From: a virus | IMG/VR virus record: IMGVR_UViG_3300034019_000106 | Span: 1-21,394 of that record | Direction: 5' to 3' (one strand) | DNA: 21,394 nt | In this document: piece after piece, positions 1 through 5,991 of the stretch | How the letters are laid out: each line of letters starts with the position of its first letter | How positions within the stretch are numbered: position 1 is the first letter of the stretch | Made by a program: the position numbers and the translations under genes | The notes under the pieces: model-generated | The model's input: only the letters and a program-made list of their open reading frames with translations | What the model was told of the DNA's origin: nothing | Database searches by the model: none

Positions 1-1
1 G

Positions 2-106
2 TCAGACTACGCAGCGCAGCAGGCTCAACCTCAAGAGCAGCCTCAAGAGCAACCACAGGAGCAGGCTCAACAACCCCCCGGCTATCAACCATACCCACAA
101 CAGTAA
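2..106 (+). CDS. C-terminal end of a Gln/Pro-rich phage protein (possibly portal), partial
   Basis: An open frame enters from the left edge and ends at TAA 104-106, giving 34 residues composed almost entirely of Gln, Pro, Glu and Ala, ending in PYPQQ. It stops 3 bases before the next start, so it belongs to the same operon. Its place just upstream of the scaffold and capsid genes is where phages usually carry the portal gene, and many portal proteins have flexible Gln/Pro-rich tails. That identity is inferred from position only, since no folded domain is in the window. The peptide QAQQPPGY near its end recurs near the start of the protein at 7915-8379. Confidence 0.6.
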   Translation, partial: SDYAAQQAQPQEQPQEQPQEQAQQPPGYQPYPQQ

Positions 107-109
107 ACT

Positions 110-562
110 ATGGACACAGAAGAAATTGTCGAATCGCCCTTAGTTAGAGAATGCGGTACTTGTACTCAGTGCTGCGAGGGCTGGCTGAACACCACGGTGT
201 TTGGGAACGAGATGAAGAATGGGCAAGGATGCCCATACGTGTGCCCGACGGGGTGCGGGGTGTATGACAAACGCCCCTATGACCCATGCCAAGGCTTTAA
301 GTGTGCGTACTTGATGGATGAGGCGTTCCCGTTGTGGATGCGGCCTGACATATCGAATCTTATCTGCTACTCGCACGAGGTCAACGGTATTCCGTACTAC
401 AGGGCTGTGGAGACCAACGCTACGCTATCAGCACGAGTGCTTAATTTCATCACTCGCTATGCTATAGACTACGAGTTGAACATGCTTTATGAGTTCGAGC
501 GCAAGTTACACTTAATAGGCACCCCCGAGTTTATAGCTGCTATGACTGAGGAAGACGAATGA
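110..562 (+). CDS. YkgJ-like cysteine-cluster protein
   Basis: 150 aa. The first 65 residues hold nine cysteines: C15, C18, C21 and C22 form the CxxCxxCC signature of the YkgJ/UPF0153 family of putative Zn- or Fe-chelating proteins, followed by C41, C45, C49, C60 and C65. The C-terminal half is helical with few distinctive residues. Family members are thought to bind a metal ion or an Fe-S cluster, but their biochemical role is poorly defined. It lies between a possible portal gene and a co-chaperonin gene, so it may act in virion morphogenesis or simply travel with the module. Its stop overlaps the next start (ATGA at 559-562), which suggests coupled translation. The family call is fairly secure; the function is not. 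Confidence 0.75.
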   Translation: MDTEEIVESPLVRECGTCTQCCEGWLNTTVFGNEMKNGQGCPYVCPTGCGVYDKRPYDPCQGFKCAYLMDEAFPLWMRPDISNLICYSHEVNGIPYYRAVETNATLSARVLNFITRYAIDYELNMLYEFERKLHLIGTPEFIAAMTEEDE

Positions 563-744
563 AAACCGCATTAGATATATTGCGCGACGAGTTACAAGAG
601 ATGGTTGATACGAGAAGTGAGATCATCGCATACGGGGAAGTCGCAGACTTTCCTGCGTATAAGTATTTGGCTGGAGTGATTACGGGTCTAACTCTGGCTA
701 GGGAACGTGTACTAGACCTGCAAAAACTTGAAGAGGATATGTAA
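559..744 (+). CDS. Small helical hypothetical protein
   Basis: 61 aa, rich in charged and aliphatic residues (starts MKTALDILRDELQEM), and predicted by eye to be two helices with a short break around Phe-Pro-Ala. There is no cysteine, signal peptide or membrane segment. The start overlaps the preceding stop (ATGA) and its own stop overlaps the next start (TAATG at 742-746), so it is locked into the operon on both sides. Small genes of this kind are common in phage head modules. No function can be assigned from sequence. Confidence 0.7.
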   Translation: MKTALDILRDELQEMVDTRSEIIAYGEVADFPAYKYLAGVITGLTLARERVLDLQKLEEDM

Positions 745-1133
745 TGTCTGTAGCTAACATTGATGTAGAAAAGACGAAGGCAACAAGCGACAAATTGGCC
801 GCCCAACTGCCAGACCCTGTGGGGTATAAAATCCTCGTAGTCAAGCCTGAAATTGAGGAAAAGTCTGAGGGTGGGATTATAAAACCACATGAGTTTCTTA
901 AAAAGGAAGAAGCCGGTGCAGTTGTAGGGTTCGTTCTGAAAGTTGGGCCTATGGCTTATCTGGATGAGGAGAAATTCCCTACTGGCCCGTGGTGTAAAGA
1001 AGGCGACTTCGTGCTGATCGGCGCGTATCGTGGCTCTAGGTTTTCTGTGAATGGAAAGGAGTTCATCATGGTAAACGACGATATGATTGAAGGCACAGTA
1101 TCTGATCCTCGCGGCATCAACCGCGCTTACTAA
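744..1133 (+). CDS. GroES-like co-chaperonin
   Basis: 129 aa and resembles Cpn10/GroES. PVGYKILVVKP (residues 25-35) matches the first beta strand. KSEGGIIKP (40-48) matches the GroES mobile loop, whose Gly-Gly-Ile segment binds GroEL. AGAVVGFVLKVGP follows as the next strands, and KEGDFVLIG (85-93) matches the conserved Gly-Asp-x-Val strand. It is longer than host GroES (about 97 aa), with an extra N-terminal extension and an insert before the GDFV strand, like phage versions such as T4 gp31. By analogy with gp31 it would cap host GroEL and help fold the phage capsid protein, which fits its position three genes upstream of the major capsid gene. The fold call is good; the partner is inferred. 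Confidence 0.8.
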   Translation: MSVANIDVEKTKATSDKLAAQLPDPVGYKILVVKPEIEEKSEGGIIKPHEFLKKEEAGAVVGFVLKVGPMAYLDEEKFPTGPWCKEGDFVLIGAYRGSRFSVNGKEFIMVNDDMIEGTVSDPRGINRAY

Positions 1134-1143
1134 AAGGTGATTT

Positions 1144-2058
1144 ATGGCAGACGCATACGAAGACGACGAACTTGAAATTGCCGTTGGCGACAGTGAAGAA
1201 CTAGAGATTGAAATTGTAGATGACACTCCCGAAGAAGACCAAGGCCGCACTAAGCTTGCTGAAGGCGCGGAGCAGGAAGAGGAGATGGACAACTATTCTG
1301 AGAAGGTGCAGAAACGCATCAATCAGATCAACCATAAGTATCATGATGAGCGGCGCGAAAAAGAAAGGCTGGCTAGAGAGCACGCAGAAGCTATTCGCAT
1401 CGCGCAGTCATTCCAGAGCCGCGTTCAAGAGCTAGAGCAGACGCTATCTTGGGGGCATCAGGAGTATACGAAGGAAGCTGAGGGTAGGCTAAACTATCAG
1501 CAGCAACTAGCACAGGACAAGTATCGTAAGGCTTTCGAGACTGGAGATACTGACGGCGTACTAGAAGCGCAGAATGAACTCTATGAGCTAGCCTTCCAAA
1601 AGCAGCGGCTGTCTACCATGACTCCGCCTATACCAGAACCGCAGCAAGATTATTCTTTACAACAGGAAGATAATGCTGTATACAGTAATCCACAACCAGT
1701 ACCGCAAGCACCTGCTAGGGACTATAAAGCCGAGGATTGGGCGAGTAGGAACCCTTGGTTTGGTAAAGATGAAGAGATGACTGCCTTCGCTTACGGACTG
1801 CACGAGAAATTAGTCAAATCCGGTGTAGACCCTACTTCTGATGAGTATTATCAAAAAGTAGACTCCCGCCTCCGGGAAATTTTCCCAAAAAACTTCGAGC
1901 GGCCTAAGAAGTCGTCGCCTGTGGCATCGGTAGGTAGAACCTCCGCACCAAAAAAAGTCACATTGTCGGCATCAGAGGTAGCAATCGCTAAGCGCTTAGG
2001 GTTAACCCCAGAGCTATACGCGCAATACAAGCTTAAAGGAGCAACCATAAATGGCTAA
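1144..2058 (+). CDS. Scaffolding-like head assembly protein
   Basis: 304 aa. The first 50 residues are strongly acidic (runs of Glu and Asp). Residues about 52-165 are charged and heptad-like, consistent with a long coiled coil. A Gln/Pro-rich linker follows, then a basic C-terminal region rich in Lys and Arg. An acidic, helical protein with a basic C-terminus directly upstream of the major capsid gene is typical of phage scaffolds, which direct procapsid assembly through the C-terminus. RBS-like AAAAGGTGA lies upstream of the ATG. The 3' end overlaps the next gene by 8 bases in another frame. The call rests on composition and position rather than on a signature motif. Confidence 0.7.
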   Translation: MADAYEDDELEIAVGDSEELEIEIVDDTPEEDQGRTKLAEGAEQEEEMDNYSEKVQKRINQINHKYHDERREKERLAREHAEAIRIAQSFQSRVQELEQTLSWGHQEYTKEAEGRLNYQQQLAQDKYRKAFETGDTDGVLEAQNELYELAFQKQRLSTMTPPIPEPQQDYSLQQEDNAVYSNPQPVPQAPARDYKAEDWASRNPWFGKDEEMTAFAYGLHEKLVKSGVDPTSDEYYQKVDSRLREIFPKNFERPKKSSPVASVGRTSAPKKVTLSASEVAIAKRLGLTPELYAQYKLKGATING

Positions 2059-2509
2059 CACCACTGGTAGAACAAACCGTTCAGTAGAAACCCGCGAGAA
2101 AGAAGCCCGCGCCGTATCTTGGAAGCCCGCGCACGACCTGCCCGTGCCGGAAGCGCAAGATGGGTACGTCTTCCACTGGAAGCGTGTTTCTATTATGGGT
2201 CAGCCTGATCCGGCTAATATGGCCCGCGCTAGGCGCGAGGGCTGGGTTCCTTGCCAGATGGAAGATCATCCAGAAATGGCCTCCGACTTCCTAGCCTTTG
2301 GCTTGCAAGGTACAGGGCTTATTGAAATTGGTGGACTCGTCCTCTGCAAAACCACTACGGAAAATTCTGAAGGACGCAAAGGTTACTACGGCAATTTAGC
2401 TCAAGCGGCGATGGAGTCTGTTGATAACAACTTCCTCCGCGAAAATGATCCACGGATGCCTCTCTTCTCTGAGAAATCATCTAAAGTCTCTTTTGGTCGC
2501 GGTTCCTGA
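2051..2509 (+). CDS. Conserved-looking head-module protein, function unknown
   Basis: 152 aa, mixed alpha/beta, with no membrane segment. It begins with a polar, basic stretch. Central residues include FHWKRV, then a segment about replacing or checking residues in the form ARREGWVPC, and a C-terminal half containing ENDPRMPLFSE. A strong Shine-Dalgarno AAAGGAG lies inside the end of the scaffold gene and supports this start. It is followed by a 36-base gap holding AGGAG for the next gene. Comparable proteins appear near capsid genes in metagenomic phages as far as I recall, but I cannot name a function. A minor virion or assembly factor is the likeliest role by position. Confidence 0.7.
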   Translation: MANTTGRTNRSVETREKEARAVSWKPAHDLPVPEAQDGYVFHWKRVSIMGQPDPANMARARREGWVPCQMEDHPEMASDFLAFGLQGTGLIEIGGLVLCKTTTENSEGRKGYYGNLAQAAMESVDNNFLRENDPRMPLFSEKSSKVSFGRGS

Positions 2510-2545
2510 TAAATCTGGGGCCGTATTAAAATTTAGGAGTTCTAT

Positions 2546-3181
2546 ATGGCATATCCTGCAAATATGGCCCCCCAAGGTTTCCTTCCTGTAAACCTTATTG
2601 GTGGTCGTGTATACAACGCCGGTATCCGGCAGATTCCGATTGCTTCTGGGTACGCTCAGAACATCGGTTATGGCGATTTGGTTGCCTACACCACTGACGG
2701 CACGATTGTTCGTGTTGATACTTCTTCTGGCGCTAAAGCTACCTTCGCTGCAAAGCCGATTGGTATCTTCCTCGGCTGCCAGTATTCCCAGTCTACGGGT
2801 CTGAAGTACACTTTGGATTCTCAGTATTGGCCCTCTGGTACGGCTTCTACGGATGCTATGGCATTTGTTTGTGAAGACCCCGATGCGATCTTTAAGATCA
2901 CCATCACCAATGCTTCCGGCGTGCTGTACACTTCTAGTGGTGCTACGCAGTCTACCGTTGGTCTGAACATCGGTTATTACCAGCCTGCTACTTTGGTGAA
3001 CACCGTTACTGGCAACAGTACGGTATCTGCTAACTTCGCTTCAGCAAATACCACCAACACTCTGCCACTGCGTGTTGTTGATCTGGTAAGGGACACCGCT
3101 CTGTCTGATGGTACGTACCAGCAAATCCTTGTTACGTTCAATGCTGGGTTCCATTTCTATCGTCAGACCACTGGCATCTAA
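2546..3181 (+). CDS. Probable capsid decoration or head structural protein
   Basis: 211 aa, rich in Gly, Ser, Thr and Ala and in alternating beta-strand patterns, with no signal peptide or membrane segment. It starts with Ala-Tyr-Pro-Ala and a conserved-looking stretch (NLIGGRVYNAGIRQIPIA), then a Gly/Asp strand typical of decoration proteins (GYGDLVAYTTDGTIVRV). It sits immediately upstream of the major capsid gene, with AGGAG 7 bases before the ATG, which suggests high expression. Position and composition point to a virion surface protein that stabilises the capsid. It could instead be a minor head protein. Confidence 0.65.
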   Translation: MAYPANMAPQGFLPVNLIGGRVYNAGIRQIPIASGYAQNIGYGDLVAYTTDGTIVRVDTSSGAKATFAAKPIGIFLGCQYSQSTGLKYTLDSQYWPSGTASTDAMAFVCEDPDAIFKITITNASGVLYTSSGATQSTVGLNIGYYQPATLVNTVTGNSTVSANFASANTTNTLPLRVVDLVRDTALSDGTYQQILVTFNAGFHFYRQTTGI

Positions 3182-3194
3182 GGAGTAATAATCA

Positions 3195-4109
3195 ATGGCT
3201 GCTATTTCACGCGCACAACTACTTAAAGAACTGCTCCCCGGTCTGAACGCCCTGTTCGGCCTTGAGTATGATCGTTATGGCGAAGAATATAAGGAACTCT
3301 TTGAGACCGAAAGTTCTGAGCGTTCCTTTGAAGAAGAGCAGAAGCTGTCCGGTTTCGGCGCAGCTCCTGTAAAGAACGAAGGCTCCGCTATCGCATACGA
3401 TAACGCTCAGGAAGCATGGTCTACCCGATACACCCACGAGACTATCGCTCTGGGCTTCTCCCTCACCGAAGAAGCTATTGAAGATAACCTGTACGACTCA
3501 CTGTCTGCTCGTTACACCAAAGCGCTTGCTCGTGCGATGGCCTACACTAAGGAAATCAAAGGCGCATCCATTCTGAACAACGGCTTTAACGCGAACTACA
3601 AAGGTGGTGACGGTAAAGAACTGTTCAGTAACGCGCACCCGCTGACCTACGGTGCAACCATCTCCAACATCCCTTCTACCGCTGCTGACCTCAACGAAAC
3701 CTCGCTTGAGAATGCAGTCATCCAGATTTCCCTCTGGACTGACGAACGCGGTCTGCTCATCGCAGCAAAGCCCAAGAAACTGATCCTACCTCCTGCATTG
3801 CAGTTCGTAGCTACTCGTTTGCTTGAAACTGAACTGCGTGTCGGCACCACCGATAACGATGTCAACGCTCTGAAGAACAACGGTGCAATTCCGGGTGGCT
3901 TCACGATCAACCACTTCCTGACCGATCCGAATGCTTGGTTCCTGACGACCGACGTTCCTAACGGCCTGAAGCACTTCGTTCGCGCTCCGCTGAAAACTTC
4001 AATGGACGCAGACTTCGATACCGGCAATGCTCGCTACAAGGCTCGTGAGCGTTATAGCTTCGGTTGGAGTGACTACCTCGGCGTATTCGGTTCTACCGGA
4101 TCAAGCTGA
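3195..4109 (+). CDS. Major capsid protein, HK97 fold (Mu gpT-like)
   Basis: 304 aa. The N-terminus is helical and charged (residues about 1-50). Then come a region with Tyr-Asp-Asn-Ala-Gln-Glu-Ala-Trp and the long helix SLTEEAIEDNLYDSLSARYT, followed by ALARAMAYTKEIKGASILNN, where Ala-Asn-rich segments lead to a Gly-rich loop and the strands PKKLILPPAL. This pattern is typical of the Mu-like major head subunit group. AAGGAG lies 8 bases upstream of the ATG. Three hairpins directly follow the stop, consistent with an abundant, stabilised transcript. It assembles as hexamers and pentamers around the scaffold at 1144-2058. The size fits this group. Confidence 0.85.
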   Translation: MAAISRAQLLKELLPGLNALFGLEYDRYGEEYKELFETESSERSFEEEQKLSGFGAAPVKNEGSAIAYDNAQEAWSTRYTHETIALGFSLTEEAIEDNLYDSLSARYTKALARAMAYTKEIKGASILNNGFNANYKGGDGKELFSNAHPLTYGATISNIPSTAADLNETSLENAVIQISLWTDERGLLIAAKPKKLILPPALQFVATRLLETELRVGTTDNDVNALKNNGAIPGGFTINHFLTDPNAWFLTTDVPNGLKHFVRAPLKTSMDADFDTGNARYKARERYSFGWSDYLGVFGSTGSS

Positions 4110-4120
4110 TAACAGCTTGA
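4101..4120 (+). other. Perfect hairpin spanning the capsid gene stop codon
   Basis: TCAAGCTG and CAGCTTGA pair perfectly over 8 bp around the loop ATAA. The capsid TGA stop (4107-4109) lies at the stem/loop junction. There is no T tract, so it is not a terminator by itself. It is more likely an mRNA 3' stabiliser or ribosome-release-coupled structure. Confidence 0.6.
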
Positions 4121-4129
4121 AAAGCAAAG

Positions 4130-4148
4130 GGTTGGGAGTTTCCCAGCC
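4130..4148 (+). other. Second hairpin downstream of the capsid gene
   Basis: GGTTGGGA and TCCCAGCC pair over 8 bp (one G-U wobble at position 3) around the loop GTT. It is followed after 4 bases by the terminator hairpin. It has no T tract of its own. Confidence 0.5.
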
Positions 4149-4152
4149 GAGC

Positions 4153-4182
4153 GAAGGGGCCATTCGGCCCCTTTTCTTTTTT
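4153..4182 (+). terminator. Rho-independent terminator after the head operon
   Basis: AAGGGGCC (4154-4161), loop ATTC and GGCCCCTT (4166-4173) form an 8-bp stem, extended by a G-U pair. The stem runs into TTTTCTTTTTT. This closes the transcript carrying the capsid gene and lies only 3 bases before the next promoter's -35 box. Confidence 0.9.
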
Positions 4183-4185
4183 CTG

Positions 4186-4214
4186 TTGACACTCCCCAAT
4201 AATCTTAGTATAAG
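4186..4214 (+). promoter_or_regulatory. Sigma-70 promoter for the gene at 4259
   Basis: A perfect -35 box TTGACA (4186-4191), a 17-base spacer and -10 box TATAAG (4209-4214, 5 of 6 consensus bases). Initiation is expected near 4221, leaving a leader of about 40 bases with GAGGG before the ATG at 4259. A second promoter at 5420-5448 shares the sequence TAGTATAAGAG, one variable base, then GTTAAAT. Confidence 0.85.
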
Positions 4215-4219
4215 AGTGT

Positions 4220-4237
4220 TAAATTTGGCCTATTTTA
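4220..4237 (+). promoter_or_regulatory. Imperfect dyad at the start site, possible operator
   Basis: TAAATTTGG followed by CCTATTTTA is an inverted repeat with 7 of 9 positions matching. It begins five bases after the -10 box, so it covers the expected +1. The second promoter has a dyad at the identical offset (5454-5469), which suggests a shared operator or 5'-end mRNA element. Confidence 0.4.
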
Positions 4238-4258
4238 TAGATTTTACATGAGGGCAAC

Positions 4259-5386
4259 ATGGCAAAAACATTAGCCAGCCGAGGTGGAAAACGGTGCTTT
4301 GCTGAAGGGGAAAGCGTAAAAGCCACGGGAAGAACTAAGAAAACTTCTGGTAGGGGGCTTGGGCCTAGAGGCCGCGCTGTGTCTTTCAAACCCCTAGACG
4401 ATGCTAAGAAAACTCCCGGCAAAGCCCTTGTGCCTAGGGGCAGGTACGATGTAACAACCACTGGCGATGCGAAGAAATCTCCCGGCAAAGCACTTGTACG
4501 CAGGGCTAGCTCCGATGTAACAACCACTGGCGATGCGAAGAAATCTCCCGGCAAAGCGCTTGTACCTAGGGGCAGGTACGGTGTAAGAACCACTGGCGAT
4601 GCGGCGAAAGCTACAGGCAAAGACCTTGCACGCAGAGGTAGCTCTGATGTAGCCCGTCCGGGGCGTCCTAGCATAGATGTTGACCTCAGACGGACTCGGA
4701 TAGGGCAGGAAAAAGTGATTGGCTCTGGGGCTGGAGAAAACATAGACCGCACCAAAATTTCTAGGCAGGCTCGTGCAACGTCGGAAAAGCCCGCTGGCTC
4801 TGGGGCGTCCCGTATAGGAAGAGCGGCATCTCGCACTCTTGGCGGGCTGGGGCTTATGGCCTACAGTTCTGATGTTGGGGCAGGGTCGGACAAGCCTCAA
4901 TACTATCCGGGGGAAGGGCTGAAAGCAAAGGAAAAGGCTAAGGAGCGAGATACATCAAGCAATGATTACTCATCTCAGTTAAAAAAGTACAGAGATTCTG
5001 CGCCCGCCTCAGCATCTTCATCCCCAAAAGCTTCCGCCGCATCATCTTCATCTTCGTCTTCGTCTTCACCAGCAAAACCTACTGCCAGCACGCCTAGGAA
5101 GGCCGCTGAGAAACCCTCTGCGAGAGCCTCGGCATCTACTTCCACTAAGCCTGTACGCCGTCAGGTAAGTAGTAAGCGGGCTAGTGCCGCAGAAGATAAG
5201 TTCATGTCTGAGCTAAAAGCTTCTGCGAGCAAAATGAAGTCCGCTATTTCCGACATGGCAGAAAAAACAGGCAAAATGAAAGAGAAAACTACCGCTTTGT
5301 CTCGTAGCTTCAAAAAGGGCGGTTCTGTCAAAAGTTGTTGCGATGGTCGCGCTCAGCGCGGTCGCACAAAAGGGAAGATTAGGTGA
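4259..5386 (+). CDS. Basic repeat protein with KGG/TKGK C-terminal tag
   Basis: 375 aa, strongly basic and mostly low complexity. Residues about 25-135 are tandem 22-residue repeats built on Lys-Lys-x-Pro-Gly-Lys-Ala-Leu-Val; the last four units alternate between two subtypes. Residues about 136-235 are basic with a short Gly/Leu patch. Residues about 240-320 are a Ser/Ala/Pro/Lys linker including a run of nine serines. A Lys/Met-rich helix follows, then the C-terminal peptide KKGGSVKSCCDG and RAQRGRTKGKIR. The gene has its own promoter and terminator (a moron-like layout). Composition resembles histone H1-like or protamine-like proteins, so a DNA-binding or internal virion role is possible. 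The C-terminal tag is shared with 6515-6817 and 6827-7915. I do not recognise a family. Confidence 0.8.
   Translation: MAKTLASRGGKRCFAEGESVKATGRTKKTSGRGLGPRGRAVSFKPLDDAKKTPGKALVPRGRYDVTTTGDAKKSPGKALVRRASSDVTTTGDAKKSPGKALVPRGRYGVRTTGDAAKATGKDLARRGSSDVARPGRPSIDVDLRRTRIGQEKVIGSGAGENIDRTKISRQARATSEKPAGSGASRIGRAASRTLGGLGLMAYSSDVGAGSDKPQYYPGEGLKAKEKAKERDTSSNDYSSQLKKYRDSAPASASSSPKASAASSSSSSSSSPAKPTASTPRKAAEKPSARASASTSTKPVRRQVSSKRASAAEDKFMSELKASASKMKSAISDMAEKTGKMKEKTTALSRSFKKGGSVKSCCDGRAQRGRTKGKIR
4400..4663 (+). repeat. Four 66-bp tandem repeats in the basic protein gene
   Basis: In-frame units at 4400-4465, 4466-4531, 4532-4597 and 4598-4663, each encoding 22 residues. Units 1 and 3 contain PRGRY while units 2 and 4 contain a Ser-Ser-Asp version, so the array is also a 132-bp dimer repeated twice. 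A more diverged copy precedes it at about residues 25-47. Confidence 0.85.
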
Positions 5387-5392
5387 TTAGGG

Positions 5393-5418
5393 AAAGGGGC
5401 TTCGGCCCCTTTCTTTTT
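5393..5418 (+). terminator. Rho-independent terminator with TTCG loop
   Basis: AAAGGGGC (5393-5400), loop TTCG and GCCCCTTT (5405-5412) form a perfect 8-bp stem closed by the very stable UUCG loop, followed by CTTTTT. It ends the single-gene cassette. The T tract is only one base away from the next -35 box. Confidence 0.92.
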
Positions 5419-5419
5419 G

Positions 5420-5448
5420 TTGACATGTGCTAAAAACCCTAGTATAAG
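5420..5448 (+). promoter_or_regulatory. Sigma-70 promoter for the downstream structural operon
   Basis: TTGACA (5420-5425), a 17-base spacer and TATAAG (5443-5448). Same boxes, spacer length and flanking core (TAGTATAAGAG) as the promoter at 4186-4214, though the spacer bases differ. It would drive 5538 onward. No further terminator is visible to the end of the window. Confidence 0.85.
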
Positions 5449-5453
5449 AGAGT

Positions 5454-5475
5454 TAAATCCGGGGATTTATTTTTT
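5454..5475 (+). promoter_or_regulatory. Dyad plus T run at the 5' end of the transcript
   Basis: TAAATC (5454-5459), CGGG and GATTTA (5464-5469) form a 6-bp inverted repeat followed by six T. It begins five bases after the -10 box, the same offset as the dyad at 4220. It could be an operator, a 5' stabilising hairpin or a weak attenuator. A smaller inverted repeat, TGCC/GGCA, lies further along the leader near 5487-5496. Confidence 0.4.
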
Positions 5476-5537
5476 GCCTAATCGACTGCCCCGGCAGATT
5501 CGCACACAACGATAGGCGCAAGTGCAAGGATACAAAT

Positions 5538-5978
5538 ATGGCATTCGCTACATTCTCTGGCCCTGTTCGTTGCGGTACTGTTAAAGACGCTCCGGGTGTA
5601 AACACTGGCTGCATTGTTCTTTCTCAGACTGCCGCTCTTGGTCTTACTACCAGCACCCCGTTCATTCTTCCGGCTGGTGCACAGATTCTCAACTTCTACA
5701 TCGACGTTACCACGACGTTCACCACTAGCGCTACGCTGGCTGTTGGCGATGGCACCACTGTTAATAAATACGTAACGGCAATCACCACCCCCGCTGCGGG
5801 TCGTCAGACCAACACTCCTACCGCTGCTCAGATTACTGCTATGTCCAATATCGGTACGACTGATGTGACGGTAACGGTGACTATGGCTGGCACGACTGCG
5901 ACTGCAGGTGCAGGGTTCATCACTGTTGTATACGTACAGCATCTGTCTGATGGCGCACAGGTTCCTCCCTCTGCATAA
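5538..5978 (+). CDS. Beta-rich virion structural protein, unassigned
   Basis: 146 aa, dominated by Thr, Ala, Gly and Val in alternating strands, a composition usual for phage decoration, neck or fibre-base proteins. It has two cysteines near the N-terminus (residues 12 and 25), no signal peptide and no membrane segment. The RBS-like AAGGA lies about 7 bases before the ATG. It is the first gene of the second structural transcript, after a leader of about 80 bases. The role is inferred from composition and context; I do not recognise a named family. Confidence 0.65.
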   Translation: MAFATFSGPVRCGTVKDAPGVNTGCIVLSQTAALGLTTSTPFILPAGAQILNFYIDVTTTFTTSATLAVGDGTTVNKYVTAITTPAAGRQTNTPTAAQITAMSNIGTTDVTVTVTMAGTTATAGAGFITVVYVQHLSDGAQVPPSA

Positions 5979-5991
5979 GTAGGAGATAGCC

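Noticed and set aside
540-1292. 250-aa minus-strand open frame
   Set aside because: It lies antisense to four tightly coupled plus genes, including the GroES-like gene; Ser-rich, no recognisable domain.
4219-4900. Minus-strand open frames opposite the basic repeat gene
   Set aside because: They mirror the 66-bp tandem repeats and overlap the promoter region; no supporting signals.
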